Assembly: GCF_002931555.1 (NCBI RefSeq)
Contig: NZ_PSTZ01000001.1
Span: 372,001-436,000 of the forward strand
Source: Pseudoclavibacter sp. RFBB5
GTDB lineage: Bacteria; Actinomycetota; Actinomycetes; Actinomycetales; Microbacteriaceae
Reading direction: 5' to 3'
DNA: 64,000 bases
Part shown: piece after piece, positions 34,262-43,656 of the stretch
How the letters are laid out: each line of letters opens with the position of its first letter
Numbering within the stretch: position 1 is the stretch's first letter
The notes under the pieces: model-generated
What the model saw: the letters and a program-made list of their open reading frames with translations, nothing else
Databases searched by the model: none
Told to the model about the DNA's origin: nothing
Program-made: the position numbers and the translations under genes

Positions 34262-35257
34262 GTGAAGAAGAAACGTCTCATGTTCGGCCTGGCCGCACTC
34301 GCCATGGTGCCGGTCTTCGCACTCACCGCCTGCTCCTCCGCAGGTGGACGCGACACCGGAACGGCGGAGGACCCCGCAGTCGCCGGCGTCGCAGACACGC
34401 CCTCGATCAAGATCGCGATGATCACTCACGCCGCCCCCGGCGACACCTTCTGGGACATCGTCCGCAAGGGCGCCGAGACGGCGGCGGCGAAGGACAACGT
34501 CGAACTGCTCTACTCGTCTGACCCGCAGGCTCCGAACCAGGCTCAGCTGATCCAGCAGGCCATCGACCAGGGCGTCGACGGCATCGCCGTCACCATCGCC
34601 AAGGGCGACGCGCTCGAGGACTCCATCAAGGCCGCCGTCGACGCCGGCATCCCCGTCGTCGCCTTCAACGGCGGCAGCAAGGAAGCCTTCGAGTTCGGCG
34701 CCTTCACCTACATCGGCCAGGACGAGGTCGTCGCGGGCCAGGCCGCCGGTGACAAGATCACCGAGCTCGGCTACACCAAGCCCCTCTGCATCATCCAGGA
34801 GCAGGGCCACGTCGGCCTCGAAGCGCGGTGCGCGGGCATCAAGGAGAAGGTGCCAGCCACCGAGATCCTCTACGTGACCGGCACCGACATGACCCAGGTC
34901 AAGTCGACGATCTCCGCCAAGCTGCAGTCGACGCCCGACACCGACGTCGTCATCGGACTCGGAGCTCCCTTCACCCTCACGGCCATCGACTCGGTCTCCG
35001 AGACCGGCTCGAGCGCCAAGGTCGCGTCGTTCGACCTCAACGCGGACCTCGCGCAGGCCATCGTCGACGGTGACGTCGCCTTCACGGTCGACCAGCAGCC
35101 CTACCTCCAGGGGTACATGGCCGTCGACTCGCTCTGGCTGCAGAACAACGGCGAGTTCGCACTCGGCGGTGGCAAGCCCGTGCTCACCGGCCCGACGATC
35201 ATCGACGAGAGCAACGCGGCCGTCGTCCTCGAAGAGGCCAAAAAGGGCATCCGCTAA
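34262..35257 (+). CDS. Sugar ABC importer substrate-binding lipoprotein
   Basis: Extracellular binding protein of the ribose/fructose-type (Peripla_BP_4) family, 331 aa. Signal peptide with KKKR n-region, hydrophobic core and lipobox LTAC (Cys24), so it is lipid-anchored. Mature protein has IKIAMITHAAPGDTFWDIVRKG, GVDGIAVTIAKGDAL and IPVVAFNGG, all typical. GTG 34262 follows AAAGGAG at good spacing. First gene of a binding protein-permease-ATPase operon. The ligand is a monosaccharide or polyol by family; the nearby dehydrogenases probably act on it. Confidence 0.93.
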   Translation: MKKKRLMFGLAALAMVPVFALTACSSAGGRDTGTAEDPAVAGVADTPSIKIAMITHAAPGDTFWDIVRKGAETAAAKDNVELLYSSDPQAPNQAQLIQQAIDQGVDGIAVTIAKGDALEDSIKAAVDAGIPVVAFNGGSKEAFEFGAFTYIGQDEVVAGQAAGDKITELGYTKPLCIIQEQGHVGLEARCAGIKEKVPATEILYVTGTDMTQVKSTISAKLQSTPDTDVVIGLGAPFTLTAIDSVSETGSSAKVASFDLNADLAQAIVDGDVAFTVDQQPYLQGYMAVDSLWLQNNGEFALGGGKPVLTGPTIIDESNAAVVLEEAKKGIR

Positions 35258-35323
35258 CCAGCGAACCACGGTCGGGGTGGCCGCCAGCGCGGCCATCCCG
35301 ACCCCTCACAAGGAAGTGCAGTC

Positions 35324-36406
35324 ATGGTTCAAACCTCAACACCAACCGCAGCATCCCCCCGGTCGCCCAACACCGGCTCGGCCCCCGTCACCACCGACGA
35401 GCGCGTCGGCAAGCGCTCGCCGCTCTCCGTCATCCTCGGCCGGCCCGAGATGGGCGCCGTCGTCGGCGCCATCGTCGTCTTCGTGTTCTTCGCGGTCGCC
35501 GCCCCAGTCTTCACGCAGGTCACGTCGCTCGCGACCGTGCTCTACGGCGCCTCCACGATCGGCATCATGGCCGTCGGCGTCTCGCTGCTCATGATCGGCG
35601 GCGAGTTCGACCTCTCCGCCGGCGTCGCCGTCATCTCGTCGGCACTCACCGCATCCCTCTTCAGCTGGTACTTCGCCACCAACGTGTGGGTCGGCGTGCT
35701 CATGGGGCTCGTCTTCGCCCTCGTCGTCGGCTTCATCAACGGCTGGCTGCTCATCAAGACGAAGCTGCCGTCGTTCATCGTCACGCTCGCGTCGTTCCTC
35801 ATGCTCACGGGGCTGAACCTCGGCATCACCCGCCTCGTCGGCGGCGGCGTCTCCAGCCCCGCGATCGCTGACATGGACGGCTTCGCATCGGCGAAGGCCA
35901 TCTTCGCGAGCGAGATCCCGGTCCTCGGCGTCAACGTCAACGTCACCGTCTTCATCTGGATCGCCCTGGTGCTCGTCGCCACGTTCATCCTCATGCGCAC
36001 GAAGATCGGCAACTGGATCTTCGCGGTCGGCGGCGACGAGAACGCGGCCCGCGCCGTCGGCGTCCCCGTCACGGCGACGAAGATCGGCCTCTTCATGGGC
36101 GTCGGCTTCTGCGCCTGGATCCTCGGCATGCACAACCTGTTCGCCTTCAACGTCGTGCAGTCGGGCGAGGGAATCGGCAACGAGTTCCTCTACATCATCG
36201 CGGCCGTCATCGGCGGCTGCCTTCTCACCGGCGGCTACGGCTCGGCGATCGGCGGTGCCATCGGCGCCCTCATCTTCGGCATGGCCAACAAGGGCATCGT
36301 CTACGCCCAGTGGAACCCGGACTGGTTCAAGTTCTTCCTCGGCCTCATGCTGCTGATGGCCACGATCGTGAACCTCGTCGTCAAGAAGAGGGCGGAGCAG
36401 AAGTAA
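35324..36406 (+). CDS. Sugar ABC importer permease (FrcC/RbsC-like)
   Basis: Membrane permease, 360 aa with about nine to ten hydrophobic segments. Family motifs: [38 protein letters not shown] (two adjacent parts), and [14 protein letters not shown], followed by [20 protein letters not shown] 35324 follows AAGGAAG. The stop overlaps the ATPase start (TAATG). Works as a homodimer with the single-domain ATPase and the upstream lipoprotein. Confidence 0.93.
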   Translation: MVQTSTPTAASPRSPNTGSAPVTTDERVGKRSPLSVILGRPEMGAVVGAIVVFVFFAVAAPVFTQVTSLATVLYGASTIGIMAVGVSLLMIGGEFDLSAGVAVISSALTASLFSWYFATNVWVGVLMGLVFALVVGFINGWLLIKTKLPSFIVTLASFLMLTGLNLGITRLVGGGVSSPAIADMDGFASAKAIFASEIPVLGVNVNVTVFIWIALVLVATFILMRTKIGNWIFAVGGDENAARAVGVPVTATKIGLFMGVGFCAWILGMHNLFAFNVVQSGEGIGNEFLYIIAAVIGGCLLTGGYGSAIGGAIGALIFGMANKGIVYAQWNPDWFKFFLGLMLLMATIVNLVVKKRAEQK

Positions 36407-37305
36407 TGGCAACGAATCAGGCAACAGTGACGGATGCGCAGCAGTCGGCGTCGGCAGACCAGGGCGCGCACCTGATCTCGCTCCGGGAAGCCGGCAAACG
36501 GTACGGCAACATCCTCGCCCTGCAGGGCGTCGACATGGACGTCGACCCGGGGCGCGTCACGTGCGTGCTCGGCGACAACGGTGCCGGCAAGTCGACGCTG
36601 ATCAAGATCATCGCGGGACGCCACGAGCACACCGACGGCGAGTTCCTCATCGAGGGCGAGTCGGTGCACCTCAAGTCGCCTCGCGAGGCCCTCGAACGGG
36701 GCATCGCGGCGGTCTACCAGGACCTCGCGGTCGTGCCGCTCATGCCGATCTGGCGCAACTTCTTCCTCGGCTCCGAGCTCACGAAGGGCTTCGGCCCGTT
36801 CAAGAGCCTCGACGTCGAGCAGATGAAGGACATCACGAAGAAGGAGCTGCTCGACATGGGCATCGACCTTCGCGACGTCGACCAGCCCATCGGCCAGCTC
36901 TCAGGCGGCGAACGGCAGTGCGTCGCGATCGCCCGCGCCGTGTACTTCGGGGCGAAGGCGCTCATCCTCGACGAGCCGACCGCCGCCCTCGGCGTCAAGC
37001 AGTCTGGTGTGGTGCTGCGCTACATCCTCGCGGCGCGCGACCGCGGACTCGGCGTGATCTTCATCACCCACAACCCGCACCACGCGTTCCCCGTCGGCGA
37101 CAGCTTCCTGCTCCTGAAGCGAGGCAAGTCGATCGGCTACTACGACAAGGCCGACATCACCCTCGACGAGCTCACCGCGCAGATGGCCGGAGGCGCCGAA
37201 CTCGAGGAGCTCGCCCACGAGCTCGAGCAGCTCGGCGGCTACACGCAGGACATCGCCGTCATCCGCGAAGTGGAGGACGACATCCCGGACGTGCCCGCCA
37301 AGTAG
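36406..37305 (+). CDS. Sugar ABC importer ATPase, single domain (FrcA-like)
   Basis: Cytoplasmic ATPase, 299 aa. One nucleotide-binding domain only: Walker [10 protein letters not shown] (56-64), signature QLSGGERQ, Walker [12 protein letters not shown], switch His in ITHNPHH. Ribose-type importers usually have a fused double ATPase of about 500 aa; FrcA of fructose importers is single, so this system belongs to that branch. An N-terminal Ala/Gln-rich stretch of 22 residues precedes the fold, and about 35 acidic residues follow it. ATG 36406 overlaps the permease stop. A 14-bp terminator closes the operon. Confidence 0.93.
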   Translation: MATNQATVTDAQQSASADQGAHLISLREAGKRYGNILALQGVDMDVDPGRVTCVLGDNGAGKSTLIKIIAGRHEHTDGEFLIEGESVHLKSPREALERGIAAVYQDLAVVPLMPIWRNFFLGSELTKGFGPFKSLDVEQMKDITKKELLDMGIDLRDVDQPIGQLSGGERQCVAIARAVYFGAKALILDEPTAALGVKQSGVVLRYILAARDRGLGVIFITHNPHHAFPVGDSFLLLKRGKSIGYYDKADITLDELTAQMAGGAELEELAHELEQLGGYTQDIAVIREVEDDIPDVPAK

Positions 37306-37335
37306 GCGCAGCGTCCGCTGCGTGGATCATGCGAG

Positions 37336-37369
37336 AACGGCCGGCACCCGCTGCGGGGTGCCGGCCGTT
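37336..37369 (+). terminator. Perfect 14-bp hairpin terminator
   Basis: Arms 37336-37349 and 37356-37369 pair exactly around a 6-base loop, 30 bases after the ATPase stop, ending in TTT. Confidence 0.85.
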
Positions 37370-37389
37370 TCGCGCGCTCAGGAGGCTGG

Positions 37390-37791
37390 TCAGCGGCGGG
37401 CGGCCGCAAACGGACCGTTGTCGCGGTCGACGACCTCCTTGCCGAGCGGCGAGAGGGAGATCGGGATCATCTTGAAATCGGCGATGCCCATGGGGATGCC
37501 GATGATGGTGACGCACAGCGCGATACCGGAGACGATGTGACCGATCGCAAGCCACCAGCCAGCGAGCACGAACCAGATGACGTTGCCGATGAAGGAGAAG
37601 GCACCGGCGTTCGGCCGTGAGACGACATCGCGGCCGAAGGGCCAGAGCGCGTACAGGCCGATGCGGAACGAGGCGATGGCCCACGGGATCGTGATGATCG
37701 GGATGCAGAGCAGCACGCCGGCCAGCATGTAGCCGCAGAAGAGCCAGAAGCCCGAGAGCAGGAGCCAGATGATGTTGAGGAGAGTGCGCAT
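37390..37791 (-). CDS. YccF-family membrane protein
   Basis: 133 aa inner-membrane protein with two copies of the YccF (DUF307) unit: PIITIPWAIASFRIGLYALWPFGR and VTIIGIPMGIADFKMIPISLSPLGK share the pattern (described by their cores IPWAIASF and IPMGIADF). About four hydrophobic segments. ATG 37791 has no strong ribosome site. Monocistronic. Family function is unknown. Confidence 0.92.
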   Translation of the reverse strand: MRTLLNIIWLLLSGFWLFCGYMLAGVLLCIPIITIPWAIASFRIGLYALWPFGRDVVSRPNAGAFSFIGNVIWFVLAGWWLAIGHIVSGIALCVTIIGIPMGIADFKMIPISLSPLGKEVVDRDNGPFAAARR

Positions 37792-37857
37792 GCGTCAAGC
37801 CTGCCGCAACTCGCGATGTATCGCGTCATCCCGGAGACTGAACTCTGCATGTGCATA

Positions 37858-37890
37858 TGTCATGACAAAAGGGCGCAGGAGGGCTATGCT
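37858..37890 (+). promoter_or_regulatory. Promoter of the UPF0303 gene
   Basis: -35 ATGACA (37862-37867) and -10 TATGCT (37885-37890) are 17 bases apart. The palindrome TGTCATGACA (37858-37867) covers the -35 and matches the core of the palindrome at 34117-34128. Confidence 0.5.
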
Positions 37891-37966
37891 CGCAGCAGGT
37901 ACGCCGTCGTGCCGAAACCCCCAGCCCATCCGCAGTCCGAGACTGCCGTGCACACCGAGGTCACCC

Positions 37967-38467
37967 ATGAGCTCCACCACCCCACCCCCGTACGCCGGCC
38001 TGCCCGCCGGCGAGATCCTGAGCATCCTGCACGCCGAGGAGCAGGAGCTCGACTTCCCGAGCTTCACGCTCGAGGATGCGTGGCAGGTGGGCACCTGGCT
38101 GCGCCACGAGTCGATCATGCGCGGCCACAGCGTCGCCGTCTCGGTCGTGCTCGGCGGACAGCGTGCGTTCCACGCCGCGACGCCAGGCTCCTCCGCGTTG
38201 AATGACGCCTGGCTCGCCCGCAAGTTCCGGGTGGTCGAGCACTTCGGTCACTCGACCCTCGCGGTCCGATACACGTACGAGGCGGACGGCGAGGACTTCG
38301 CCGCAGACTCCCTCCTGGACCCGCGCGAGTACGCCGCCGCGGGCGGCGCCTTCCCGATCCGCATCGGCGGCACCCTCGCCGGCGCGGTCGGCGTCAGCGG
38401 CCTCGAGATGCACGAGGACCACGCGCTGGTCGTCGAAGCGCTGCGCGTCCACCGAGTCCTGTCGTAG
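37967..38467 (+). CDS. UPF0303 / heme-degrading-domain (GlcG/HbpS-like) protein
   Basis: 166 aa, UPF0303 (YBR137W-like) family with the GlcG/HbpS fold. Seen: FTLEDAWQVGTWLRHESIMRG split around the conserved AWQVG, KFRVVEHFGHSTLAVRY, and C-terminal GAFPIRIGGTLAGAVGVSGL followed by H-E-D-H. Members have been linked to heme or small-molecule binding; function here is unproven. ATG 37967 follows CGAGGT. Convergent with RecQ, stops 25 bases apart. Confidence 0.87.
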   Translation: MSSTTPPPYAGLPAGEILSILHAEEQELDFPSFTLEDAWQVGTWLRHESIMRGHSVAVSVVLGGQRAFHAATPGSSALNDAWLARKFRVVEHFGHSTLAVRYTYEADGEDFAADSLLDPREYAAAGGAFPIRIGGTLAGAVGVSGLEMHEDHALVVEALRVHRVLS

Positions 38468-38492
38468 CCGCGCGACGGCCAGGGCTGCGGCG

Positions 38493-40376
38493 CTACTGGT
38501 CGGCGACGGCGTCGAGAACGTCGTCGGCGTAGCGCTCGAGCTTCGCCGCACCGACGCCGGAGATGGCGGCGAGCTGCGCGTGCTGGCGCGGCTTGACCTC
38601 GGCGATGGCGGCGAGGGTCGCATCCGTGAACACGATGTAGGCGGGCACGCCCTGCTCCTTCGCGGTCTCGGCGCGCCAGGTGCGCAGCCGCTCGAAGACC
38701 TCGCGCTGCGACTCCGTGAGGGCTGCCGCTGCCGCGCTCCCGCCGCCGGAGCGACCCGAGTACTCCCCGCGCGAGCGGCGCCCGCTCGAGCCGGCCGGCT
38801 TCGGGGGCTCCTTGCGGAACATGAGCTGCCGCTCGCCGCGGAGCACCGGGGCGGCCTCGCTCGTCAGCGCCAGCACCCCGTACTCGCCGCGCACAGCGAG
38901 CACCCCCGCGGCCAGCAGCTGGCGGATGACGCCGCGCCACTCCGTGTCGCCGAGATCCTTGCCGATGCCGAACGTCGAGAGCTCGTCGTGCTTCCACTGC
39001 GTGATCTTGTCGGTCGTCTTGCCGGTGAGGATGTCGATGAGCTGGCCGGCGCCGAACGCCTGGCCGTTGCGCTCGCGGTCGAGTCGCAGCACGGTTGAGA
39101 GCAGCTTCTGCGCCGCGATCGTGCCATCCCACGAGTCGGGCGGCGAGATGCACGTGTCGCAGTTGCCGCACGGCTCGCTGAGCTGCCCGAAGTAGGCGAG
39201 CAGCTGCACGCGGCGGCACGTGACGGTCTCGCAGAGCGCGAGCATCGCGTCGAGGTGCTGGCTCTGCGCTCGCTTGCGCTGCGCGTCTCCTTCGCCTTCC
39301 GCGATCATGCGGCGCTGCTGCACCACGTCGTTCAGGCCGTAGGCCAGCCAGGCGGTGGACGGCAGGCCGTCTCGGCCCGCGCGACCAGTCTCCTGGTAGT
39401 AGCCTTCGATGCTCTTGGGGAGGTCGAGGTGCGCCACGAAGCGCACATCCGGCTTGTCGATGCCCATGCCGAATGCGATCGTCGCCACCATGACGACCCC
39501 GTCTTCGCGGAGGAACTTCGCCTGGTGTCGCGCACGCGTCTCGGCAGGCATCCCCGCGTGGTAGCCGAGCGCGTTCACGCCCTGTCCCCGCAGCCACTCG
39601 GAGACGTTCTCGACCGACTTGCGGCTCAGGCAGTACACGACGCCGGCGTCGCCCGGGTGCTCCTCGTGAATGAGGCGCAGCAGCTGCGCCTTCGGGGTGG
39701 CCTTCGGGGAGACGCGGTACTGGATGTTCGGGCGGTCGAAGCTGGCCACGAACACCTTCGCGTCGCCGAGCACGAGCCGGTCGACGATCTCCTGCCGGGT
39801 CTCGCTCGTCGCGGTGGCCGTCAGGGCGATGCGGGGGACGCCTGGCCAGCGCTCCGCGATCATCGACAGGTTCAGGTAGTCGGGGCGGAAGTCGTGCCCC
39901 CACTGCGCGACGCAGTGGGCCTCGTCGATCGCGAACAGCGAGATGTTGGTGCGACTCAGGAGGTCGGCGGCGACAGGCAGGCGCTCGGGGGCCAGGTAGA
40001 TGAGGTCGAGCTCGCCCGCGAGGAGTTGCCGCTCGACGTCTCTCCGCTCGTCGATCGACTGCGTGGAGTTCAGGAACGCGGCGCGCACGCCGAGCTGCTC
40101 GAGCGCGCCGACCTGGTCGTGCATGAGCGCGATGAGGGGCGAGATGACCACTCCGGTGCCCTCTCGCACGAGCGCGGGCACCTGGTAGCAGAGGCTCTTG
40201 CCTCCACCGGTCGGCATGAGCACGACAGCGTCGTCGCCAGCGCAGAGGCGCTCGATGATCTGGGCCTGGTCGCCGCGGAAGTCGTCGTAGCCGAAGACCT
40301 CGCGCAGCACCCGCTGCGCTCGCTCGAGCAGGGTCCCTGACCTGGCGGGGGCTTCTGTCTCGTGCGTTGCGACCAT
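38493..40376 (-). CDS. recQ: RecQ-family ATP-dependent DNA helicase
   Basis: 3'-5' DNA helicase in recombination and repair, 627 aa. Walker [17 protein letters not shown] box [16 protein letters not shown] (with the RecQ aromatic loop), ALTATATS, and motif [12 protein letters not shown]. The RecQ zinc domain has cysteines in CETVTC, then [10 protein letters not shown] winged-helix region and a C-terminal HRDC domain (from about 555) complete it. A Ser/Arg/Gly-rich linker lies at about 530-550. Start ATG 40376 is chosen because a -10 TAGGGT ends 7 bases upstream (leaderless); the frame extends further to 40448. Confidence 0.94.
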   Translation of the reverse strand: MVATHETEAPARSGTLLERAQRVLREVFGYDDFRGDQAQIIERLCAGDDAVVLMPTGGGKSLCYQVPALVREGTGVVISPLIALMHDQVGALEQLGVRAAFLNSTQSIDERRDVERQLLAGELDLIYLAPERLPVAADLLSRTNISLFAIDEAHCVAQWGHDFRPDYLNLSMIAERWPGVPRIALTATATSETRQEIVDRLVLGDAKVFVASFDRPNIQYRVSPKATPKAQLLRLIHEEHPGDAGVVYCLSRKSVENVSEWLRGQGVNALGYHAGMPAETRARHQAKFLREDGVVMVATIAFGMGIDKPDVRFVAHLDLPKSIEGYYQETGRAGRDGLPSTAWLAYGLNDVVQQRRMIAEGEGDAQRKRAQSQHLDAMLALCETVTCRRVQLLAYFGQLSEPCGNCDTCISPPDSWDGTIAAQKLLSTVLRLDRERNGQAFGAGQLIDILTGKTTDKITQWKHDELSTFGIGKDLGDTEWRGVIRQLLAAGVLAVRGEYGVLALTSEAAPVLRGERQLMFRKEPPKPAGSSGRRSRGEYSGRSGGGSAAAAALTESQREVFERLRTWRAETAKEQGVPAYIVFTDATLAAIAEVKPRQHAQLAAISGVGAAKLERYADDVLDAVADQ

Positions 40377-40383
40377 GCAAGCA

Positions 40384-40389
40384 ACCCTA
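40384..40389 (-). promoter_or_regulatory. -10 element of leaderless recQ
   Basis: On the minus strand TAGGGT ends 7 bases before the ATG at 40376. Confidence 0.5.
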
Positions 40390-40483
40390 GGCGCGACGAC
40401 CGACATCCGCTTGGTCATCCACAGGCCCGGCCGCATGCATCCGCGCACCGACGCGACCGGAAAGCGGGGGCCTCAGCGTGCCG

Positions 40484-40711
40484 CTATCGGGCGGCGCCGA
40501 GGCGCGAGACCGGCGGGTAGTAGCGGAACCCGGGGATGAACAGAGGCGCAGACGCCGCCCGTATCGCGCGCCGCGGGAGGGTGCGGTCGAACGGGTCCAG
40601 CTGAGCTGCGCGGTGCTGCTGCTCGAGCTGCAGCCGAGGGTCCACGCTCGGCTGCGATGCCAGGCGGGTCGAGGCATCACGGGCGCGCGCAAGATGCCGT
40701 GGGCTGTTCAC
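40484..40711 (-). CDS. Small basic protein, unknown (75 aa)
   Basis: I do not recognise a family. Basic and arginine-rich, with no signal peptide or membrane segment. The C-terminal third (RRAIRAASAPLFIPGF, then RYYPP) contains an aromatic-proline cluster that looks conserved rather than random. GTG 40711 is preceded by GGGAG at 6-base spacing, the main evidence for translation. It lies 108 bases upstream of recQ on the same strand, and about 200 bases downstream of the rhodanese gene. Confidence 0.5.
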   Translation of the reverse strand: MNSPRHLARARDASTRLASQPSVDPRLQLEQQHRAAQLDPFDRTLPRRAIRAASAPLFIPGFRYYPPVSRLGAAR

Positions 40712-40798
40712 ACTCAGCTCCCATCGCCGGTGACTCGTCGCGCCGCAGGGCTCGCGATCTTGGGGGCTTCAACGCTAGCGAGAATCGACGCACGGCAC

Positions 40799-40859
40799 AC
40801 CCGAGATCCAGGGGAGAACTCCCCACCCGACAGGATGGCTGGGGAGGTCTGCCTCGGGT
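40799..40859. ncRNA. Structured intergenic element, possible RNA
   Basis: An outer 7-bp stem (ACCCGAG 40799-40805 with CTCGGGT 40853-40859) encloses an inner 6-bp stem (CTCCCC 40819-40824 with GGGGAG 40841-40846) and a 16-base loop; a second GGGGAG at 40811-40816 could compete. It lies in the 199-base gap between the rhodanese stop (40911) and the small gene (40711). A rhodanese terminator or a leader of the small gene are both possible. A minus-strand TATACT lies near 40881. I recognise no known riboswitch. Confidence 0.3.
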
Positions 40860-40910
40860 CGATCGGCGAAGGAATGGCGAGTATACGGCGGGCAGCCGAC
40901 CGTGGGTCGT

Positions 40911-41213
40911 TCAGTCGCGTTCGACCGTGAACCCCGACCCCGCCCATTCGGACATGCCGCCGAGCACATTCACGACCGGCTTGCCCTGCTGCTCGAGGTA
41001 CGCGGCGGCGCGTTCGCTGCGGACCCCCGCGGCGCAGATCAGGTACACGGGGCCGTCCTCCGGCACCTCGTCGACACGATCCGTGAGCTCGCTCAGCGGC
41101 ACGTTGCTGGCCCACGGGATGCGCACGGCAGAGAACTCATCGCGTTCGCGAACGTCGATGACGGTGGCCTGCTCGCCGAGTTCTGCGAGCTGCTTGGTGT
41201 CGATGGTCTGCAC
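40911..41213 (-). CDS. Rhodanese-like domain protein
   Basis: Single-domain sulfurtransferase, 100 aa. Active-site loop CAAGVRS with catalytic Cys60, plus VIDVRERDEF and the HIPGA-equivalent RIPWASNVP, here with Arg instead of His. Such stand-alone rhodaneses move sulfane sulfur in the cytoplasm. GTG 41213 follows AGGAGG at good spacing. Monocistronic and divergent from the iron-uptake operon. Confidence 0.92.
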   Translation of the reverse strand: MQTIDTKQLAELGEQATVIDVRERDEFSAVRIPWASNVPLSELTDRVDEVPEDGPVYLICAAGVRSERAAAYLEQQGKPVVNVLGGMSEWAGSGFTVERD

Positions 41214-41351
41214 GGGTGATCCTCCTGGTCGAGTCTCTGCACCGCGGGACCGCGGGCCGCGCACCACGGTACTTCAGCGCACTTCGAGAGCGCTGGCGCA
41301 CTGGCCTCGGGAGGAGTTGGGACGCCGGACGGGCTCTGACCTGAACGGAAC

Positions 41352-41404
41352 TTGGCAAATCCCCGAAGGCAGGTGTACCTTCACAAAAGGTAAGCCTTAC
41401 CTGG
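41352..41404 (+). promoter_or_regulatory. efeUOB promoter with IdeR/DtxR iron box
   Basis: -35 TTGGCA (41352-41357) and -10 TACCTT (41376-41381) are 18 bases apart. The near-palindrome AGGTAAGCCTTACCT (41388-41402) matches the core of the DtxR/IdeR 19-bp consensus and lies over the expected transcription start, so Fe(II)-bound repressor would block the operon. Confidence 0.8.
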
Positions 41405-41482
41405 CCTACCGCGTATGGACGCCTGGGCTCTGGCTGGCCCTCACGCCCGCCGGCCCGTTCTCTTCACGCCCAGGAATCCAGC

Positions 41483-42391
41483 ATGCTCGGCTCTCTCCTC
41501 ATCGGCCTCCGCGAAGGCCTCGAAGCGGCGCTCGTCGTCGGCATCCTCATCGCCTACGCTCGGCGAATCCGACGACCGGACATCGTGCGTCGCATCTGGC
41601 TCGGCGTCGCGTTCGCGGTCGTCGCCTCCCTCATCCTCGGCGCGGTGCTCACGTTCGGCGCCTACGGGCTCTCCTTCCAAGCCCAGGAGATCATCGGCGG
41701 CACGCTGTCGCTCGTCGCCGTCGCCATGGTGACGTGGATGGTGTTCTGGATGCTCCGCGTCTCGAAGACGCTCAAGCACGACCTTGAGGGGCAGGTCGAT
41801 CGCCACCTCGGGGGCAGCGGCTGGGGCATCGTCGCGGTCGCCTTCGTCTCCGTCGCGCGAGAGGGCCTCGAGACCGCGCTCTTCGTCTGGTCGACGACGC
41901 GCTCCGGTGACGGCTGGGTGCTCGGCTTCCTCGGCGCCATCCTCGGCCTCCTCATCGCGGTCGGGCTCGCCTGGGGCCTCTTCCGTGGTGTCGTTCGCAT
42001 CGACCTCTCCACGTTCTTCACCTGGACCGGCGCCCTCCTCATCGTCTTCGCCGCGGGCATCGTGGCCTACGCGATCCACGACCTCCAGGAGGCCGCGGTG
42101 CTGCCTGGACCCTTCATCGCCGCCCCCGAGACCGCACCGGCAGCACTGCAGGCCTGGTTCGGGGAGAACGCGTGGGCGTTCCGCATCCCCGAGATCATCC
42201 CGCCGGACGGGCTCCTCGGCGCGCTCCTCAAGGGCACGCTCGGCTTCACTCCCGAGATGACGAAGCTCGAGATCCTGGCCTACTTCGCGTACCTCATCCC
42301 GACCGCCACGCTCTTCGCCATCCGCACCCGCTCCGGCAGGCGGCACGCGACCACAACCTCACCCCAGCCTGCGGCGACCGCCGCGCTCTAG
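41483..42391 (+). CDS. efeU: Iron permease EfeU (FTR1 family)
   Basis: High-affinity iron permease, 302 aa with seven or so membrane segments. Both REGLE iron motifs are present (residues 10-14 and 126-130). The C-terminus (from about 285) is a short hydrophilic tail. ATG 41483 follows AGGA. First gene of an efeUOB operon behind an IdeR/DtxR box, so it is expected to be induced by iron starvation. Confidence 0.95.
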   Translation: MLGSLLIGLREGLEAALVVGILIAYARRIRRPDIVRRIWLGVAFAVVASLILGAVLTFGAYGLSFQAQEIIGGTLSLVAVAMVTWMVFWMLRVSKTLKHDLEGQVDRHLGGSGWGIVAVAFVSVAREGLETALFVWSTTRSGDGWVLGFLGAILGLLIAVGLAWGLFRGVVRIDLSTFFTWTGALLIVFAAGIVAYAIHDLQEAAVLPGPFIAAPETAPAALQAWFGENAWAFRIPEIIPPDGLLGALLKGTLGFTPEMTKLEILAYFAYLIPTATLFAIRTRSGRRHATTTSPQPAATAAL

Positions 42392-42417
42392 ACACGCGCC
42401 CTCAAAGAAGGACACCC

Positions 42418-43635
42418 ATGCACCTCAAGCCACTTGCCGCCGGACTGCTGTCGGCCGCGGCCCTCGTCTCCCTCACCGGCTGCGTGCCGAACGCGCCGGC
42501 TGACTCAGCGTCGTCGCTCGCCGTCTCGAGTACGGACTCGGACTGCACGGTCTCCGGCGCAGCCGCCGCCAGCGGGCCCATCACCTTCGACGTCACCAAC
42601 GACGGCGAGCGCGTCACCGAGTTCTACCTGCTCGCCGACGACGGCCTGCGCATCGTGGGCGAGGTCGAGAACATCGCCCCCGGCACGAGCCGCCAGCTCT
42701 CCGTCGTCGCGCAGCCGGGCAGCTACTTCACGGTCTGCAAGCCGGGCATGATCGGCGAGGGCATCGGGCAGACGGCCTTCGAGGTCTCCGGCGAGGCGGT
42801 GGAGGTCGCGGCAGACGACCAGGCCGCCTACGACGAGGCCGTCACGAGCTACACCGCCTACCTGCGCAACCAGGTCTCCGAGCTCGTGCCGCTCGTCGAG
42901 CAGTTCACCACCGCCTACAAGTCGGGCGACGACGCGAAGGCCCGCGAGCTGTTCGCCGCGGCGCGCGTGCCCTACGAGCGCATCGAGCCGACCGCCGAGG
43001 CGTTCGGCGACCTCGACCCGAAGATCGACTACCGCGAGGTCGACGCCGTCGCCGAGGGCCTCGACTGGACCGGCTTCCACCGCATCGAGAAGGACCTCTG
43101 GCAGCCGCAGCCGGGCGACAAGAACTCCGACGACACCGACGCGTTCCTCGACTGGGCGCCCTCCACGCCCGAGGAACGCACCGCCTACGCGGACCAGCTC
43201 GTCGCCGACATCCAGGAGCTCGCCGACCTCGTGAACGGCGAGGAATTCGAGATCTCCATCGAGGACATCACGAACGGCGCGATCGGCCTGCTCGACGAGG
43301 TCGCGACGGGCAAGATCTCCGGCGAGGAGGACTGGTGGTCCGGCACCGACCTCAGCGACTTCAAGGCGAACGTCGAGGGCGCAGAAGTCGCCTTCGGCAT
43401 CGTCGAGGACGTCGCCCGGTCGAAGGGAGAGGACGGCACAGCGATCGCCGACTCCATCAGCACGGAGTTCACGGCGCTGAACGACCTCCTCGGCAGCTAC
43501 GGCAGCTACGAGGAGGGCTTCACCAACTACCGCGACCTCACGCCAGACCAGGTCAAGGAGCTCTCCACGCAGGTGGATGCGCTCGCCGAGCCGCTCTCGC
43601 AGCTCACGACCACGGTGCTCGGCCTGCAGGCGTAG
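42418..43635 (+). CDS. efeO: Iron-uptake lipoprotein EfeO (cupredoxin plus M75)
   Basis: Extracytoplasmic iron-binding component, 405 aa. Signal peptide with lipobox LTGC (Cys22). An N-terminal cupredoxin-like domain (about 35-130) is followed by the M75 imelysin domain with the HxxE metal motif (H221, E224). In Gram-positives EfeO is anchored as here rather than periplasmic. ATG 42418 follows AAGGA. 26 bases after efeU; delivers ferric iron to EfeU with EfeB. Confidence 0.94.
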   Translation: MHLKPLAAGLLSAAALVSLTGCVPNAPADSASSLAVSSTDSDCTVSGAAAASGPITFDVTNDGERVTEFYLLADDGLRIVGEVENIAPGTSRQLSVVAQPGSYFTVCKPGMIGEGIGQTAFEVSGEAVEVAADDQAAYDEAVTSYTAYLRNQVSELVPLVEQFTTAYKSGDDAKARELFAAARVPYERIEPTAEAFGDLDPKIDYREVDAVAEGLDWTGFHRIEKDLWQPQPGDKNSDDTDAFLDWAPSTPEERTAYADQLVADIQELADLVNGEEFEISIEDITNGAIGLLDEVATGKISGEEDWWSGTDLSDFKANVEGAEVAFGIVEDVARSKGEDGTAIADSISTEFTALNDLLGSYGSYEEGFTNYRDLTPDQVKELSTQVDALAEPLSQLTTTVLGLQA

Positions 43636-43656
43636 CCTCTCCGAGACGCACGCCGC

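Noticed and set aside
40374-40448. Longer RecQ starting at 40448
   Set aside because: The extra 24 codons lack a ribosome site, while a -10 element 7 bases before 40376 fits a leaderless start used elsewhere in the window.
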